This document shows, one piece after another, positions 9,800 to 19,200 of a stretch of 64,000 nt of DNA. The DNA is taken from positions 553,906 through 617,905 of the forward strand of contig NZ_QRAO01000002.1 of assembly GCF_003353425.1 (NCBI RefSeq), written 5' to 3'. Each line of letters starts with the position of its first letter. Within the stretch, counting starts at the first letter, position 1. A model generated the notes under the pieces. That model was not told the DNA's origin. It was given only the letters and a program-made list of their open reading frames with translations, and searched no databases. The position numbers and the translations under genes were made by a program. Source of the DNA: Marinirhabdus gelatinilytica (GTDB lineage Bacteria; Bacteroidota; Bacteroidia; Flavobacteriales; Flavobacteriaceae).

Positions 9800-10258
9800 T
9801 TGATAAAGGAAACGGTTTTAACAATTTTATGGAGTCTGTCACCATTCGGGGAGGCCAAAGTGGGTATCCCATATGGAATTGCCAATGGTCTCAACCCGTT
9901 TTTTGTTTTTGTTATTGCATTGGGAGCCAATATTCTGGTGTTTCCAATCATGCTGTTCTTCTTAAATTATATCAATTCTTCATTATTGCGTTGGCGATTC
10001 TACAAAAAGGCGGCTATTTGGGTAGCAAGACGTGCTAAAACAGGTTCTGGCGACAAAATAACCAAATACGGATTTTGGGGCTTGATGTTTTTTGTTTCAA
10101 TCCCTTTACCAGGGACAGGGGTTTATGCAGGTACTATTGCGGCTTATATCTTTAAGGTAGAGCGCAAAAAAGCATTTTGGGCCAATGTGCTGGGTATCAC
10201 CATCTCTTCAATTATCGTTTGGGTGACTACCTATCTCACGGTGCAGGGCGTAGCTTAA
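9800..10258 (+). CDS. Small multidrug-export family membrane protein
   Basis: 152 residues, mostly hydrophobic. The motif ELRGAIPYGI of the Sm_multidrug_ex family appears as GEAKVGIPYGIANGLNP near residues 17-33. The later PLPGTGVYAGTIAAYIF (about 104-120) is the second conserved re-entrant-like segment. The family has been called an exporter, but its substrate is not established. Start chosen: TTG at 9800, since no ATG precedes the conserved region. It stands alone. Confidence 0.75.
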   Translation: MIKETVLTILWSLSPFGEAKVGIPYGIANGLNPFFVFVIALGANILVFPIMLFFLNYINSSLLRWRFYKKAAIWVARRAKTGSGDKITKYGFWGLMFFVSIPLPGTGVYAGTIAAYIFKVERKKAFWANVLGITISSIIVWVTTYLTVQGVA

Positions 10259-10338
10259 ATTTATGTGAAAGTTATTCTCGTTAATCATCTTTTTTGCATA
10301 TTTGAAAGCATTACCAACCTTATACATTGAAATTCATT

Positions 10339-11376
10339 ATGAAAAAGTTATTTTTTGGATTGCTTGCCTTTGTAGTATTGTGCAGCCACGATATGTTTTT
10401 AAAGCTAGACGGCTATTTCCTACAGCCACAGACCCAATCTGAGATTCAACTTTTTAATGGCTCCTTCGAAAAAAGTGAAAATGTAATTGCACGAAACCGA
10501 ATGCTGGACGCAAGCCTAGTTGGAAACGGTAAAAGAATAGCCATAGACACTACCCAATGGTTTGAAAAAGACAGCATTACCTATTTAGATTTTAAGACAG
10601 GTAATGCAGGAACTTGGGTTGCAGGGGTCTCCACAGCACCAAGAAATATTGAGTTGGACGCTACTTCTTTTAATGATTATTTGGAACACGATGGGGTTTT
10701 GGACATGCTGGAATGGCGTAAAACAAACAATGCACTTGAAGAGGATGCTGTAGAAAAATATTCTAAGCACGTGAAGACCATTTTCCAAGTAGGGGATACC
10801 TTGTCCACTGATTGGAACACAAACTTAGGCTATCCCATCGAGTTCATCCCGCTTGAAAATCCTTATAGCATACACCCGGGACACGATTTAAAAGTACGTT
10901 TGCTCTATAAGGGGAAACCATTGGCAGATCAGTTGGTCTATCTAGGCAATGAACTGGAAGACAAAAATGAAACGGCCGAACATACCCACGCCAACGGAAA
11001 GACCCATTCCCATACACACGAAGATGAAGATAAAAACGACCACACCCACGCCTCTGTAGAACAATTACGCACCAATGGGGAAGGGGTAGTAACCTTTAAC
11101 ATTACCGCGCAGGGGGTATGGTATCTCCGCACCATCTATATGCAGCACCTTGAGGATGAAACACTAACCCATGAGTCCAACTGGGCCACACTAACATTTG
11201 CGGTAGGCGATGGGAATCAGGTCCACTCACACGATGCAGATTCCCACAGTCACGACCACGGGGATGAAACACATGAACACGATCACGAGGATGAAGGCTT
11301 TCCTTCCTATATTTTTTGGGTAGGTAGTATTGTAATGGTAGCATTGCTGTTTTTCTTTTTTAGACGAAAAAAGTAA
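10339..11376 (+). CDS. DUF4198-type His-rich surface/periplasmic protein
   Basis: 345 residues from the ATG at 10339, which directly precedes a signal peptide (LFFGLLAFVVLC). A TTG 12 bases upstream is less likely. The first part (HDMFLKLDGYFLQP) matches DUF4198, a family found beside nickel, cobalt or copper uptake genes. Two His/Asp/Glu-rich tracts (about residues 210-235 and 293-320) can bind divalent metal. The end is a membrane helix followed by Arg-Arg-Lys-Lys, which would anchor the domain in the periplasm. It sits 1 base before a HupE/UreJ gene, so the two probably act together in metal handling (inference). Confidence 0.75.
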   Translation: MKKLFFGLLAFVVLCSHDMFLKLDGYFLQPQTQSEIQLFNGSFEKSENVIARNRMLDASLVGNGKRIAIDTTQWFEKDSITYLDFKTGNAGTWVAGVSTAPRNIELDATSFNDYLEHDGVLDMLEWRKTNNALEEDAVEKYSKHVKTIFQVGDTLSTDWNTNLGYPIEFIPLENPYSIHPGHDLKVRLLYKGKPLADQLVYLGNELEDKNETAEHTHANGKTHSHTHEDEDKNDHTHASVEQLRTNGEGVVTFNITAQGVWYLRTIYMQHLEDETLTHESNWATLTFAVGDGNQVHSHDADSHSHDHGDETHEHDHEDEGFPSYIFWVGSIVMVALLFFFFRRKK

Positions 11377-11377
11377 G

Positions 11378-12058
11378 ATGGGAAATAGTATAAAACGACT
11401 CAGTTTACTGATACTTTTTTTATTGCCCGCAGTGGTTCTGGCTCACGATGTCACTTCTGCAGATCAAGAAACCCTAAACAATGGTGGGCTATTCTCCTAC
11501 ATTTGGGTAGGAGCTAAGCATATGCTCACTGGTTACGATCATTTGCTGTTTTTGGTCGGTGTTATCTTTTTTCTGAAAGGCTTTAAGGATATTCTCAAGT
11601 TCATTACCGTATTTACCATTGGACATAGTATTACCCTAATAGCTGGAACTTTTCTAGAAATTCAGGTAAACGAATATGTTATAGACGCCATTATCGCATT
11701 GAGTGTTTTTTACAAAGGGTTTGAGAATTTAGAAGGGTTTCAGAAAGTATTCAAAACAAACTCCCCAAATTTATTGATGATGGTCTTTGTTTTTGGGCTT
11801 ATCCACGGGCTTGGGCTGTCCACGCGACTTCAGTCTTTCGATATGGGGACAGATCAGCTATTGCTCAAAATAATCAGTTTTAACGTTGGGGTAGAACTAG
11901 GACAGATTGCAGCGTTGATTCCTATAGTCTTCTTGATCACAAAATGGCAAAGTAGGCAAAGCTATCCTGCGTTTTACAAGGCTTCTAATGTGTATTTGTT
12001 GCTTGCTGGAGTCGGGTTGTTCGTATACCAAATATACCTTTACGTTAATGGTGGCTGA
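11378..12058 (+). CDS. HupE/UreJ-family membrane protein
   Basis: 226 residues with a signal peptide and about six membrane helices. GYDHLLFLVGV near residue 47 and GLIHGLGLS near 140 are the conserved metal-binding motifs of HupE/UreJ proteins, which are linked to nickel transport. The gene directly follows the DUF4198 gene (1-base gap). No hydrogenase or urease genes are nearby, so nickel is not proven as the substrate. Confidence 0.82.
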   Translation: MGNSIKRLSLLILFLLPAVVLAHDVTSADQETLNNGGLFSYIWVGAKHMLTGYDHLLFLVGVIFFLKGFKDILKFITVFTIGHSITLIAGTFLEIQVNEYVIDAIIALSVFYKGFENLEGFQKVFKTNSPNLLMMVFVFGLIHGLGLSTRLQSFDMGTDQLLLKIISFNVGVELGQIAALIPIVFLITKWQSRQSYPAFYKASNVYLLLAGVGLFVYQIYLYVNGG

Positions 12059-12087
12059 GTAATCAGGTGTTAAAAAACTTAATAGAG

Positions 12088-12849
12088 TTATAAATTTCCC
12101 AAGGCCATAATGCGTTCAAGAAAAATATCTTTCTTTCGGGAAGAGAGATGCACATGGTCGTTGTTGCTCATAATGATATATCCCCCTTCAGATTTGATGT
12201 ACTTTTTTACCTCCCGTAGATTTATGAGATAGCTATTGTGTACGCGCATAAAACCAAACTCTTCCAGCAGATTTTCAAATTCTTTAAGGTTTTTGCTTAC
12301 TAGTTGGTTATTCTGCCCTTTAATTGAAAACAGGGTGTAGGAGCCATTGGCTTTACAATATACAATGTCCACCACCTTCACAAACTCAATCCCCTGTAAG
12401 GTAGAGAGGCATATTTTCTTGTCGCTGATGTTTTTCTCTTGAAGGTTCATCAACAGGTTCTTTATTTGGGTGATATGGGCCTCATTTCCCTTTCGTTTTT
12501 TTACTTTTTCCAAGGCTTCTTGGAGCTCGTCAAGATCTATGGGCTTCAGTAAATAGTCTACCGAGCTAAATTTTATGGCATTAATGGCATATTGCTCGTA
12601 GGCCGTGGTGAAAATCACCTCGAACGATACTTCTTGTACCTGTCGCAATACATCAAAACCAGTTCCGGAATGGAGCTCAACATCCAAGAAAACAAGGTCG
12701 GGTTGTACTTTTTTTATGAGGGCAACACTTTCTTTTACAGTACCTGCGGTCCCCAGGATATTCACCGCCTCACAATACTCACTGAGCAAATGGGTGAGGG
12801 CGTCCAAGCTGTTTTTTTCGTCTTCTACTATTACAATGTTGTGCTCCAT
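12088..12849 (-). CDS. LytTR-family response regulator
   Basis: 253 residues. The receiver domain has acidic residues Glu9-Asp10-Glu11, phospho-acceptor Asp56 (LVFLDVEL), and the conserved Thr and Lys (FTTAYE, LLKPI). Residues 145-250 form a LytTR DNA-binding domain (FVKVVDIVYCKANGSYTLF; MRVHNSYLINLREVKKY). It is phosphorylated by the histidine kinase whose stop codon overlaps its start by 1 base. It is the last gene of the five-gene unit that begins at 24344, so it may regulate that unit. Confidence 0.9.
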   Translation of the reverse strand: MEHNIVIVEDEKNSLDALTHLLSEYCEAVNILGTAGTVKESVALIKKVQPDLVFLDVELHSGTGFDVLRQVQEVSFEVIFTTAYEQYAINAIKFSSVDYLLKPIDLDELQEALEKVKKRKGNEAHITQIKNLLMNLQEKNISDKKICLSTLQGIEFVKVVDIVYCKANGSYTLFSIKGQNNQLVSKNLKEFENLLEEFGFMRVHNSYLINLREVKKYIKSEGGYIIMSNNDHVHLSSRKKDIFLERIMALGNL

Positions 12850-14183
12850 TAGTGAAAATACTTATAGATTTTTATGGTTACCGAAGTTCCTAAGGCATTT
12901 CCTTCGGCATCTCGCAGGTCTTCTATGTGTACCGTTGCCTTGTCTTCATTTTGATTTTTATTGATCAATTCCAGGCGCTTTCGGGTGAGTGACATCCCTT
13001 TCGATTTCTTATAGATCTCTTTTTTCTTTTTTAACTGTTCGGCTGCGGCTCTTCCAATACCGGTATCGGTAATGGTACAAGTAACAAACTCGGTTTCATC
13101 CATAAAGGTAAGAGTAATCTTCTTTGTTCCGGATTGTTTGGGAGCCAAGCCGTGGATGATCGAATTTTCTATATAGGGCTGTATAAGCAATATAGGGATT
13201 TCTATATTGTGGATATCGAGACCGGGATCTATCTCTATATAATAATCAAAATTTTCATTGAACCGTAAACTCTCCAATTCAAGATAGAGTTTTAAAAGTT
13301 GTAGCTCCTGTTTAAGGGTAACGGTGTTGGTCTCTGAGGTATCTAGGATTTTCCTCAGGAGACTTGAGAAACTGGTAAGATATTTAATAGACTCTTTCTT
13401 TTTATCCTTCAGTATGAATCCCTGTATCGAGTTTAACGAATTAAAAATAAAATGAGGGTTCATCTGTGCCCGTAAGGAATTGATCTGGTAGGTAACAGCA
13501 TCGATTTCGGCAGTTATTTTTTCAGTATTCAACTTCTTTATCTTATACCCCAAACCAAATGAAAACACAAAATTTTCCAATCCAACGCCAATGACCATAT
13601 ATATAAAATCATCGCTCAACCAAGTAATAATAGCACCTGATGCAAATAACAGGGAGCCAATTACTATAAAATGAACAAGATTGTTTTTTCCATACCTGAG
13701 TAAATAGTAAATATTAAACATAACGAACAACGACATTACCAATCGCTGTACATTCAGTAACTGAATTTGCAAGTCTTTATCTTTTGTGATAATCCAAGAC
13801 AGCGTGTGAACAATTATAAACCCGAGTAAAAACCAGTTTATCAATCTCAAGAATTTATGAAACCGAGGGTAATCTATCTTGGTATTTAAGAAAGACATTG
13901 CAAACAGTAAATAACATAAATTGATGGCTACTTGCGAGCTGTCGTGTAAAATACTGTTCAGCAACGTAATTTTCCCGTACAAGAGCTCATAAAGCAGACC
14001 GCTTTTAAAACTGAAGTAAACTACTACAAAGAATAGATACAGACCATACCACAAAAACTCTTTCTTTTTGTTGTAGTAAAAAATACCAAGTGTTAAGATA
14101 AAGAACGCAAAGGCCGTACCTATAAAAATATGTACCGGTAGCTGGGACAGCGTCTCGAGAGTTGTCTTTTGTAGCATTGCCAT
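12849..14183 (-). CDS. LytS-type sensor histidine kinase with seven-helix membrane part
   Basis: 444 residues. About seven membrane helices fill residues 15-215, resembling the 7TM-DISM input module. The kinase core has the LytS/His_kinase motif LRAQMNPHFIFNSLNSIQGF with phospho-acceptor His244, and an HATPase end with N-box PYIENSIIHGL and G-box TDTGIGRA. No PAS or HAMP domain is visible. It lies 27 bases after the fibronectin-III gene and overlaps the LytTR gene. A ligand bound by the upstream surface proteins is a possible signal (inference). Confidence 0.9.
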   Translation of the reverse strand: MAMLQKTTLETLSQLPVHIFIGTAFAFFILTLGIFYYNKKKEFLWYGLYLFFVVVYFSFKSGLLYELLYGKITLLNSILHDSSQVAINLCYLLFAMSFLNTKIDYPRFHKFLRLINWFLLGFIIVHTLSWIITKDKDLQIQLLNVQRLVMSLFVMFNIYYLLRYGKNNLVHFIVIGSLLFASGAIITWLSDDFIYMVIGVGLENFVFSFGLGYKIKKLNTEKITAEIDAVTYQINSLRAQMNPHFIFNSLNSIQGFILKDKKKESIKYLTSFSSLLRKILDTSETNTVTLKQELQLLKLYLELESLRFNENFDYYIEIDPGLDIHNIEIPILLIQPYIENSIIHGLAPKQSGTKKITLTFMDETEFVTCTITDTGIGRAAAEQLKKKKEIYKKSKGMSLTRKRLELINKNQNEDKATVHIEDLRDAEGNALGTSVTIKIYKYFH

Positions 14184-14210
14184 TACTTCTTCAGTATTTA
14201 GATAAGAGGT

Positions 14211-16253
14211 TTATTTAAATTGAACTTTCACAATATTGCTAAAGGCCGAAGAAACACCTGAAGCGTCTATGGTCTTAATTTTATAATCATATCCTCGACC
14301 ATTCTTAAAAAATTGCGTGTCCGAAAACGCCGTTTTTGATGCGTCAAAAGTAGCGTAGGGTAAAAAACCGTCTCCACTGTTTCTTAAAAGTACTATTTTT
14401 TTTAAAGACGTATGTTCAGCAATCTCCCATTGTAGTCGAAACGTTTTATCTTCTTTATAAAATTGTCCCGTCAAAACAGGGGGATTGTACAATTTGGAAG
14501 GCACTGTTCTAATCCTCAATATTTGTGAGGGTTCTGAAAGATTTCCATCACCATCTATACCCAAGACTTTATAGGAATAAGAATGGTTTGCTGAAACAGT
14601 ACCATCACTAAAAGTAGTTTTAGGAGCCACAACGATCCCAATATTTTTCCAATCACTTCCAGCTTGTTTACGCCATACTTGATACTCTAAAATATCCTTA
14701 CTTACCGAAGACTTCCATATAATATTTACAGAATCGTTTACAAACGTTAACTCCTTAATGTTCGGGGAAACAGGAGCCACAAAATCTGGACGTTTCAGCA
14801 TTAAAACTTCAGAATATGCTGAAGGATTGTAATTGTTGTCAAATGCGGCCACTTTATAATACACATTTTTCTTCAATGTTTTTAATCGTAGCGTGTCTGC
14901 ATAAAAGTTCCCAGGTACAGGGCTTTTGGTCAATTGCTGAAATTCCTGGTCTTTTGCATCACTTCTAAAAACGCGATAGCCTCTTAGGTCTTCCTCATTT
15001 CCAAAGTCCCAGGCCAAGGAAACAATCCCGAGCGAGTCTATCGCGCCTGTGAGTCCCTTTGGTTGTTGCGGGGGGGTATCATCGGGCAACACCCCCATTA
15101 CTGGTGCCGTTTCTGAGAAATTTCCGTTCTTATCTTCAGCGATGACTATATAAAAACTAGAGGAACCCGTCTGCGGTTGCTCATCCGTAAAGCTCGTTGT
15201 GGTTTTAGGGAGTATTCCTTCTGAAATAAGCTGGTAAGGCCCATCGTTATTATCACTTCGCAGTACTCTAAACCCTTCAACATCTGTTGGCAGATGTTCA
15301 GGGAGTTTCCATCGTATTTCAAAACTGGTTTCACTTGTTGCTTCTACCGAAATATCGGTAACGAGCGGTGGAGGGGTCTTATCTTGGGGCGTGGCCGAAA
15401 CGGTTTCAGAATACAGTCCAGCATCTGCAAAGGCCGTTATGCCCACCACCCGGTACTGGTAGTTGGTTCCAACCTCCACAGCGGTATCGCTAAACAGTTG
15501 GGATGGATTGTCGGTGGTCTGTTTTGTTGCTTTAATGATGCTTTTTGAGATACGTTCAAAATTGCGATTGTTTGTAGCCCGTTCCACATAATAGCCTGAA
15601 AAATGACTGTTGTTGGGCTGTTTGGGCCAAGAAAGTACCACTTCATTGTTTCCAAGTTTCGCTTGCACGCCCATAACGGGCACTGGTTTCCAAATTTTAG
15701 AGGGCCGGGTGTAGGAGGTGTTGGACCGTGCCGACCTAACGGAAATAACATATTTATACGATTTTCCGCTTTCAATATTCCTGTCCACATATCGAAACGC
15801 CAATCCATTGGCGGCTTCCGTCGAAAAATCGGCACTAAAGGCAGCAAATGCCAAGGTGTTGTTCTGTTCCTTTGCCGCTAACAACCTATTGCTAAAATGC
15901 TGTTGCGCAATGTTGGGCGTCACGCTTTTCTTGCCCAATAAACATTGGGCAGCGGTGGCCACAAAGATATTGGTGGTGTCGGTTTTGGTCTTCCAAGTGG
16001 CCAAATCGTAGGGAAGTATGGTGTTGCTCACAATCTTTTCAGTATTGGTGGCCAACTCGGTTCGTGTTACAATGGCGCCATTTTCGTTCAGGTTTTTCCA
16101 AGCAGTTACATCTTTTGGTACCCATCGCAAGACAATAGAGTCCTGATAGACCCTGGAACGCAGTACAAAGTCTTCGGTAGTAACTTCTTGGGCCATTGCT
16201 CCAATCCCAGTAAATAATAGGGCGCAAACGGTTGTGTGGATATAATTTTTCAT
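14211..16253 (-). CDS. Secreted fibronectin type III repeat protein
   Basis: 680 residues from the ATG at 16253, which directly precedes the signal peptide (TTVCALLFTGIGAMAQ). An upstream in-frame ATG at 16274 would overlap the previous gene and add seven residues. After an N-terminal region of about 190 residues come four to five fibronectin-III-like modules (repeated features: VLSWPKQ, YRVVGI, FEIRWKLP, GFRVLRSD, SLAWDFG, GYRVFRSD, YKVLGID). There is no T9SS C-terminal domain. It lies between the giant surface protein gene and the histidine kinase gene. Function unknown. An adhesive or scaffold role is the obvious guess. Confidence 0.75.
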   Translation of the reverse strand: MKNYIHTTVCALLFTGIGAMAQEVTTEDFVLRSRVYQDSIVLRWVPKDVTAWKNLNENGAIVTRTELATNTEKIVSNTILPYDLATWKTKTDTTNIFVATAAQCLLGKKSVTPNIAQQHFSNRLLAAKEQNNTLAFAAFSADFSTEAANGLAFRYVDRNIESGKSYKYVISVRSARSNTSYTRPSKIWKPVPVMGVQAKLGNNEVVLSWPKQPNNSHFSGYYVERATNNRNFERISKSIIKATKQTTDNPSQLFSDTAVEVGTNYQYRVVGITAFADAGLYSETVSATPQDKTPPPLVTDISVEATSETSFEIRWKLPEHLPTDVEGFRVLRSDNNDGPYQLISEGILPKTTTSFTDEQPQTGSSSFYIVIAEDKNGNFSETAPVMGVLPDDTPPQQPKGLTGAIDSLGIVSLAWDFGNEEDLRGYRVFRSDAKDQEFQQLTKSPVPGNFYADTLRLKTLKKNVYYKVAAFDNNYNPSAYSEVLMLKRPDFVAPVSPNIKELTFVNDSVNIIWKSSVSKDILEYQVWRKQAGSDWKNIGIVVAPKTTFSDGTVSANHSYSYKVLGIDGDGNLSEPSQILRIRTVPSKLYNPPVLTGQFYKEDKTFRLQWEIAEHTSLKKIVLLRNSGDGFLPYATFDASKTAFSDTQFFKNGRGYDYKIKTIDASGVSSAFSNIVKVQFK

Positions 16254-16263
16254 CGTTACTTTT

Positions 16264-19200
16264 TTAGTTGTCAATATTCAGGTCTGGTGGGACATTGTAC
16301 CCCACTTTTCTTTTTATACCCGATACCCCTGTTTTCTGTAAGGTGAATTCCAGGCTACAGCCGCTTCTTCTAAAGGGCCAATACGGATGTTTGTTTTGAA
16401 TCCAATTCCGAATGCCATCTTTTACCTTTATAAACGTATCGTAGTCATAATTGGCTGCCACATCGTCTTGATCTATATTTTCATTCGCTTCGTTTATATG
16501 TTTCCGTAGGGTGTACCAATCGCGCATCGTGAGCCATTCGGTATAGTCGATCACTCCAAAATAAGCTTCGGTACTTGGCGGATTTGGATTTTGGTATTGA
16601 TTGTTACCGCCCCACATACCGCCACCACCATTGTTGTTTCCATTGGGCGGATAATTCAATTTTTTAGTGTTGAAACCAATGGGCTTTCCATCGTGGTACA
16701 GGCTTCCGTGGATGGCATAATCGTGGGCGTAAAAATGGATGGTGGGTACCTGTGGTGTTCCTTCAATGGCTTCAAAAACATTTGGATAATGCCTGTCGTT
16801 AAAGGGCTGAAACCTATTGTTATCCAAATAACGGTTGGATTGCCAAGGGTTGTTGGCTTGCATTTCGGGGAGTATTAGGCTCCAATAATCTGGGGAAGGA
16901 TAGGTGTAATCCAAGTTTTGATAGGGAACCCCCTCTTTTTCTAATTGTGCCCAATCGTTGCTGTTAGGAACGTGATAGGTGATTTTCAGGTCATTAGGGC
17001 TTATGCCCCAAAAATGGGTATTTCCGTAGGTTCCCCATTGGGTTGAAAAAGGTTGATCCTTAAATTCCAGCAAAGGTTTTTTGGAGAAGGTCAATGTTTT
17101 TTTTTCACCATTTATATGACCTAAAATGCTTTTTTTCTTCGGAAAGATAACTTGCTCATCAAAGTTTTCTCCGGATTTCAAGATGGCAATGGGGACTTGC
17201 GTAGTGATGATTTCGGGCGTGTCGGTACCAATACCAAAATGATCGGTTTGGTAGTTTTTTAGCTGTGTGTCCTCATAGATCAAGGTGTTGAGCTTGGTTT
17301 GTAGGGTACCGTATTTACTGGTCTTAAAATAAAATTTAAACCCATCGAACAACGACCATTCAATTACATTTTTAGTTTTTGTAGCCCCAAGGAGTTTACG
17401 GTGCTGTCTTTTTATTGAAACGTTTTGATTGCCCGTATTGGCATTTGCCAAAGAACCCTGAAATACCAGATTGGGTTCGGGTGGAGTATTGGCCACTTGG
17501 TTACCGATGCCCATTCCGTTTTGGCTTTGAAAATTTAGGTTACCCTGAAGATTTTTGAACCCCTGTCCTGCGTTCATTCCCCCACCGCCATTGTTTCCGC
17601 CTTGTCCGGAAGCTCCCAGCAGTACTTCTTGGTAAACAGCTTGGGTGTTGGTAGCCATTGCCACATTGTTAAGGGCAGGTGTAAACTTTACCAACAGTTG
17701 CAACTCATAAATTTGTTCTTTATCCAGCCCTTGTGGTATCGGGAACGTGAGTTGCCCACCAAAAACGCCTTGTGCATTGCTGTTATCTACTTGGTAGGCA
17801 CTTTCAAAGGTTTGCTTGCTTTTTACATCTATAAAACGTGCTATAAAATCAAACGTTCCATCGGCAAGGGCGCCTGCATAGTTATCGTCCAGCTCGAAGG
17901 CCTCCACGTACCAATATTGAGGATCGTCCCAATGAGAAAAAGCCAAGGGAAGGGTAATACTCCCCAAAGGTTCGTTGCTGGGGATAAAGTAATTTTCACC
18001 AAGAAATGGAGTACTGTTCCATATATGTTTTTCCTTGATTCTTGAAGGTAGTTTGTCTGTAGTAAAGCTACCTATCTTGGTTTCTTTAGTGCGTTCTTCT
18101 TTGTTGCCATCTACAATTTCATTGCCAGTAACCCCTATGGAATAGGTAATAAGCGTTTCTTCGGGCAATATGAATTCAAGGTCGGTAAAGGTGGCCGAGT
18201 AGCCATCTGGGCGATACACTGGAAAAAAATCTTTGGATCGTGGGTTGTTGGTCTCGGCATCTATCCATTCCAGCGTAAAGTAATCCAGGTCGTACTGAAA
18301 GGTGCGCGTCACTTCTTTCCCGTTTTTGTTCATTTCGGTGTACTCAAATGGGCCGTCAGGGAAGTTGAAGGATACTTCCGGTATGGTGAATATCTCTACT
18401 TTTTCGGCTTGGTCTTCTGGGATCACTTCGGCTATGATCGGGTATTCGTCAAATGGGCCGCTACTGGGGGCGTTACACTCCTCACCAAGTGCTACATTAA
18501 AGTCGATGTTAAAAACCAAGAGACCATCCAATACATCCCCTTCCACCGCTACATTCCCTTTAAGGTACTCTGGATTGGGCAATCCGGCTTCTAATGTTGC
18601 CACGGCATCTACCTGCATCAAACTTGCTTCCCCTTTCCATACCCAGAGGTCCAGTTTTACACCAGCATCGCCACTAAAATATCCGTAGGCCTGCCCCTTT
18701 GCGTACATCCCGTTCAATCCAAAATTGCCGGCACACAGCCCTGTATCTTCTCTAAGGGCAAAATCGAAGCCAGTTATAAATTTAGATCTAAGGTAGAATA
18801 TTAAAAAATCCATATCGGCTGCGATGTGCATTCCGCCACCCAATGCCAATCCTGGAGTTTCCCCTTCAGCAGTAAACACACTACTGCGCTCGTCGGGCAT
18901 TAGGGTAGGACCGTCGTTGTGATTTCTTATATCCAAGGGAAGCTTGGGTACTCCTGGAATATCGTTGCCCATCATAAAGTAGCTGTGTATGCTCGCATCG
19001 AGAGGCCCATCACCAGCATCGGTTCCCAATCCTTTAAAATCGCCCAAAGACAATGTGGCCCTTGTAGGATCCTGCCAAGGATAATCTTCATTGGTCCAAT
19101 AGCCCAATTTGTGGTACCATTTGTTCTTGTCTGCATAGATTGCCAAGGTACCTTCTCCGGTTACGAGGCCATCCAGGATATCTATCGTCAGGGTGGATGT

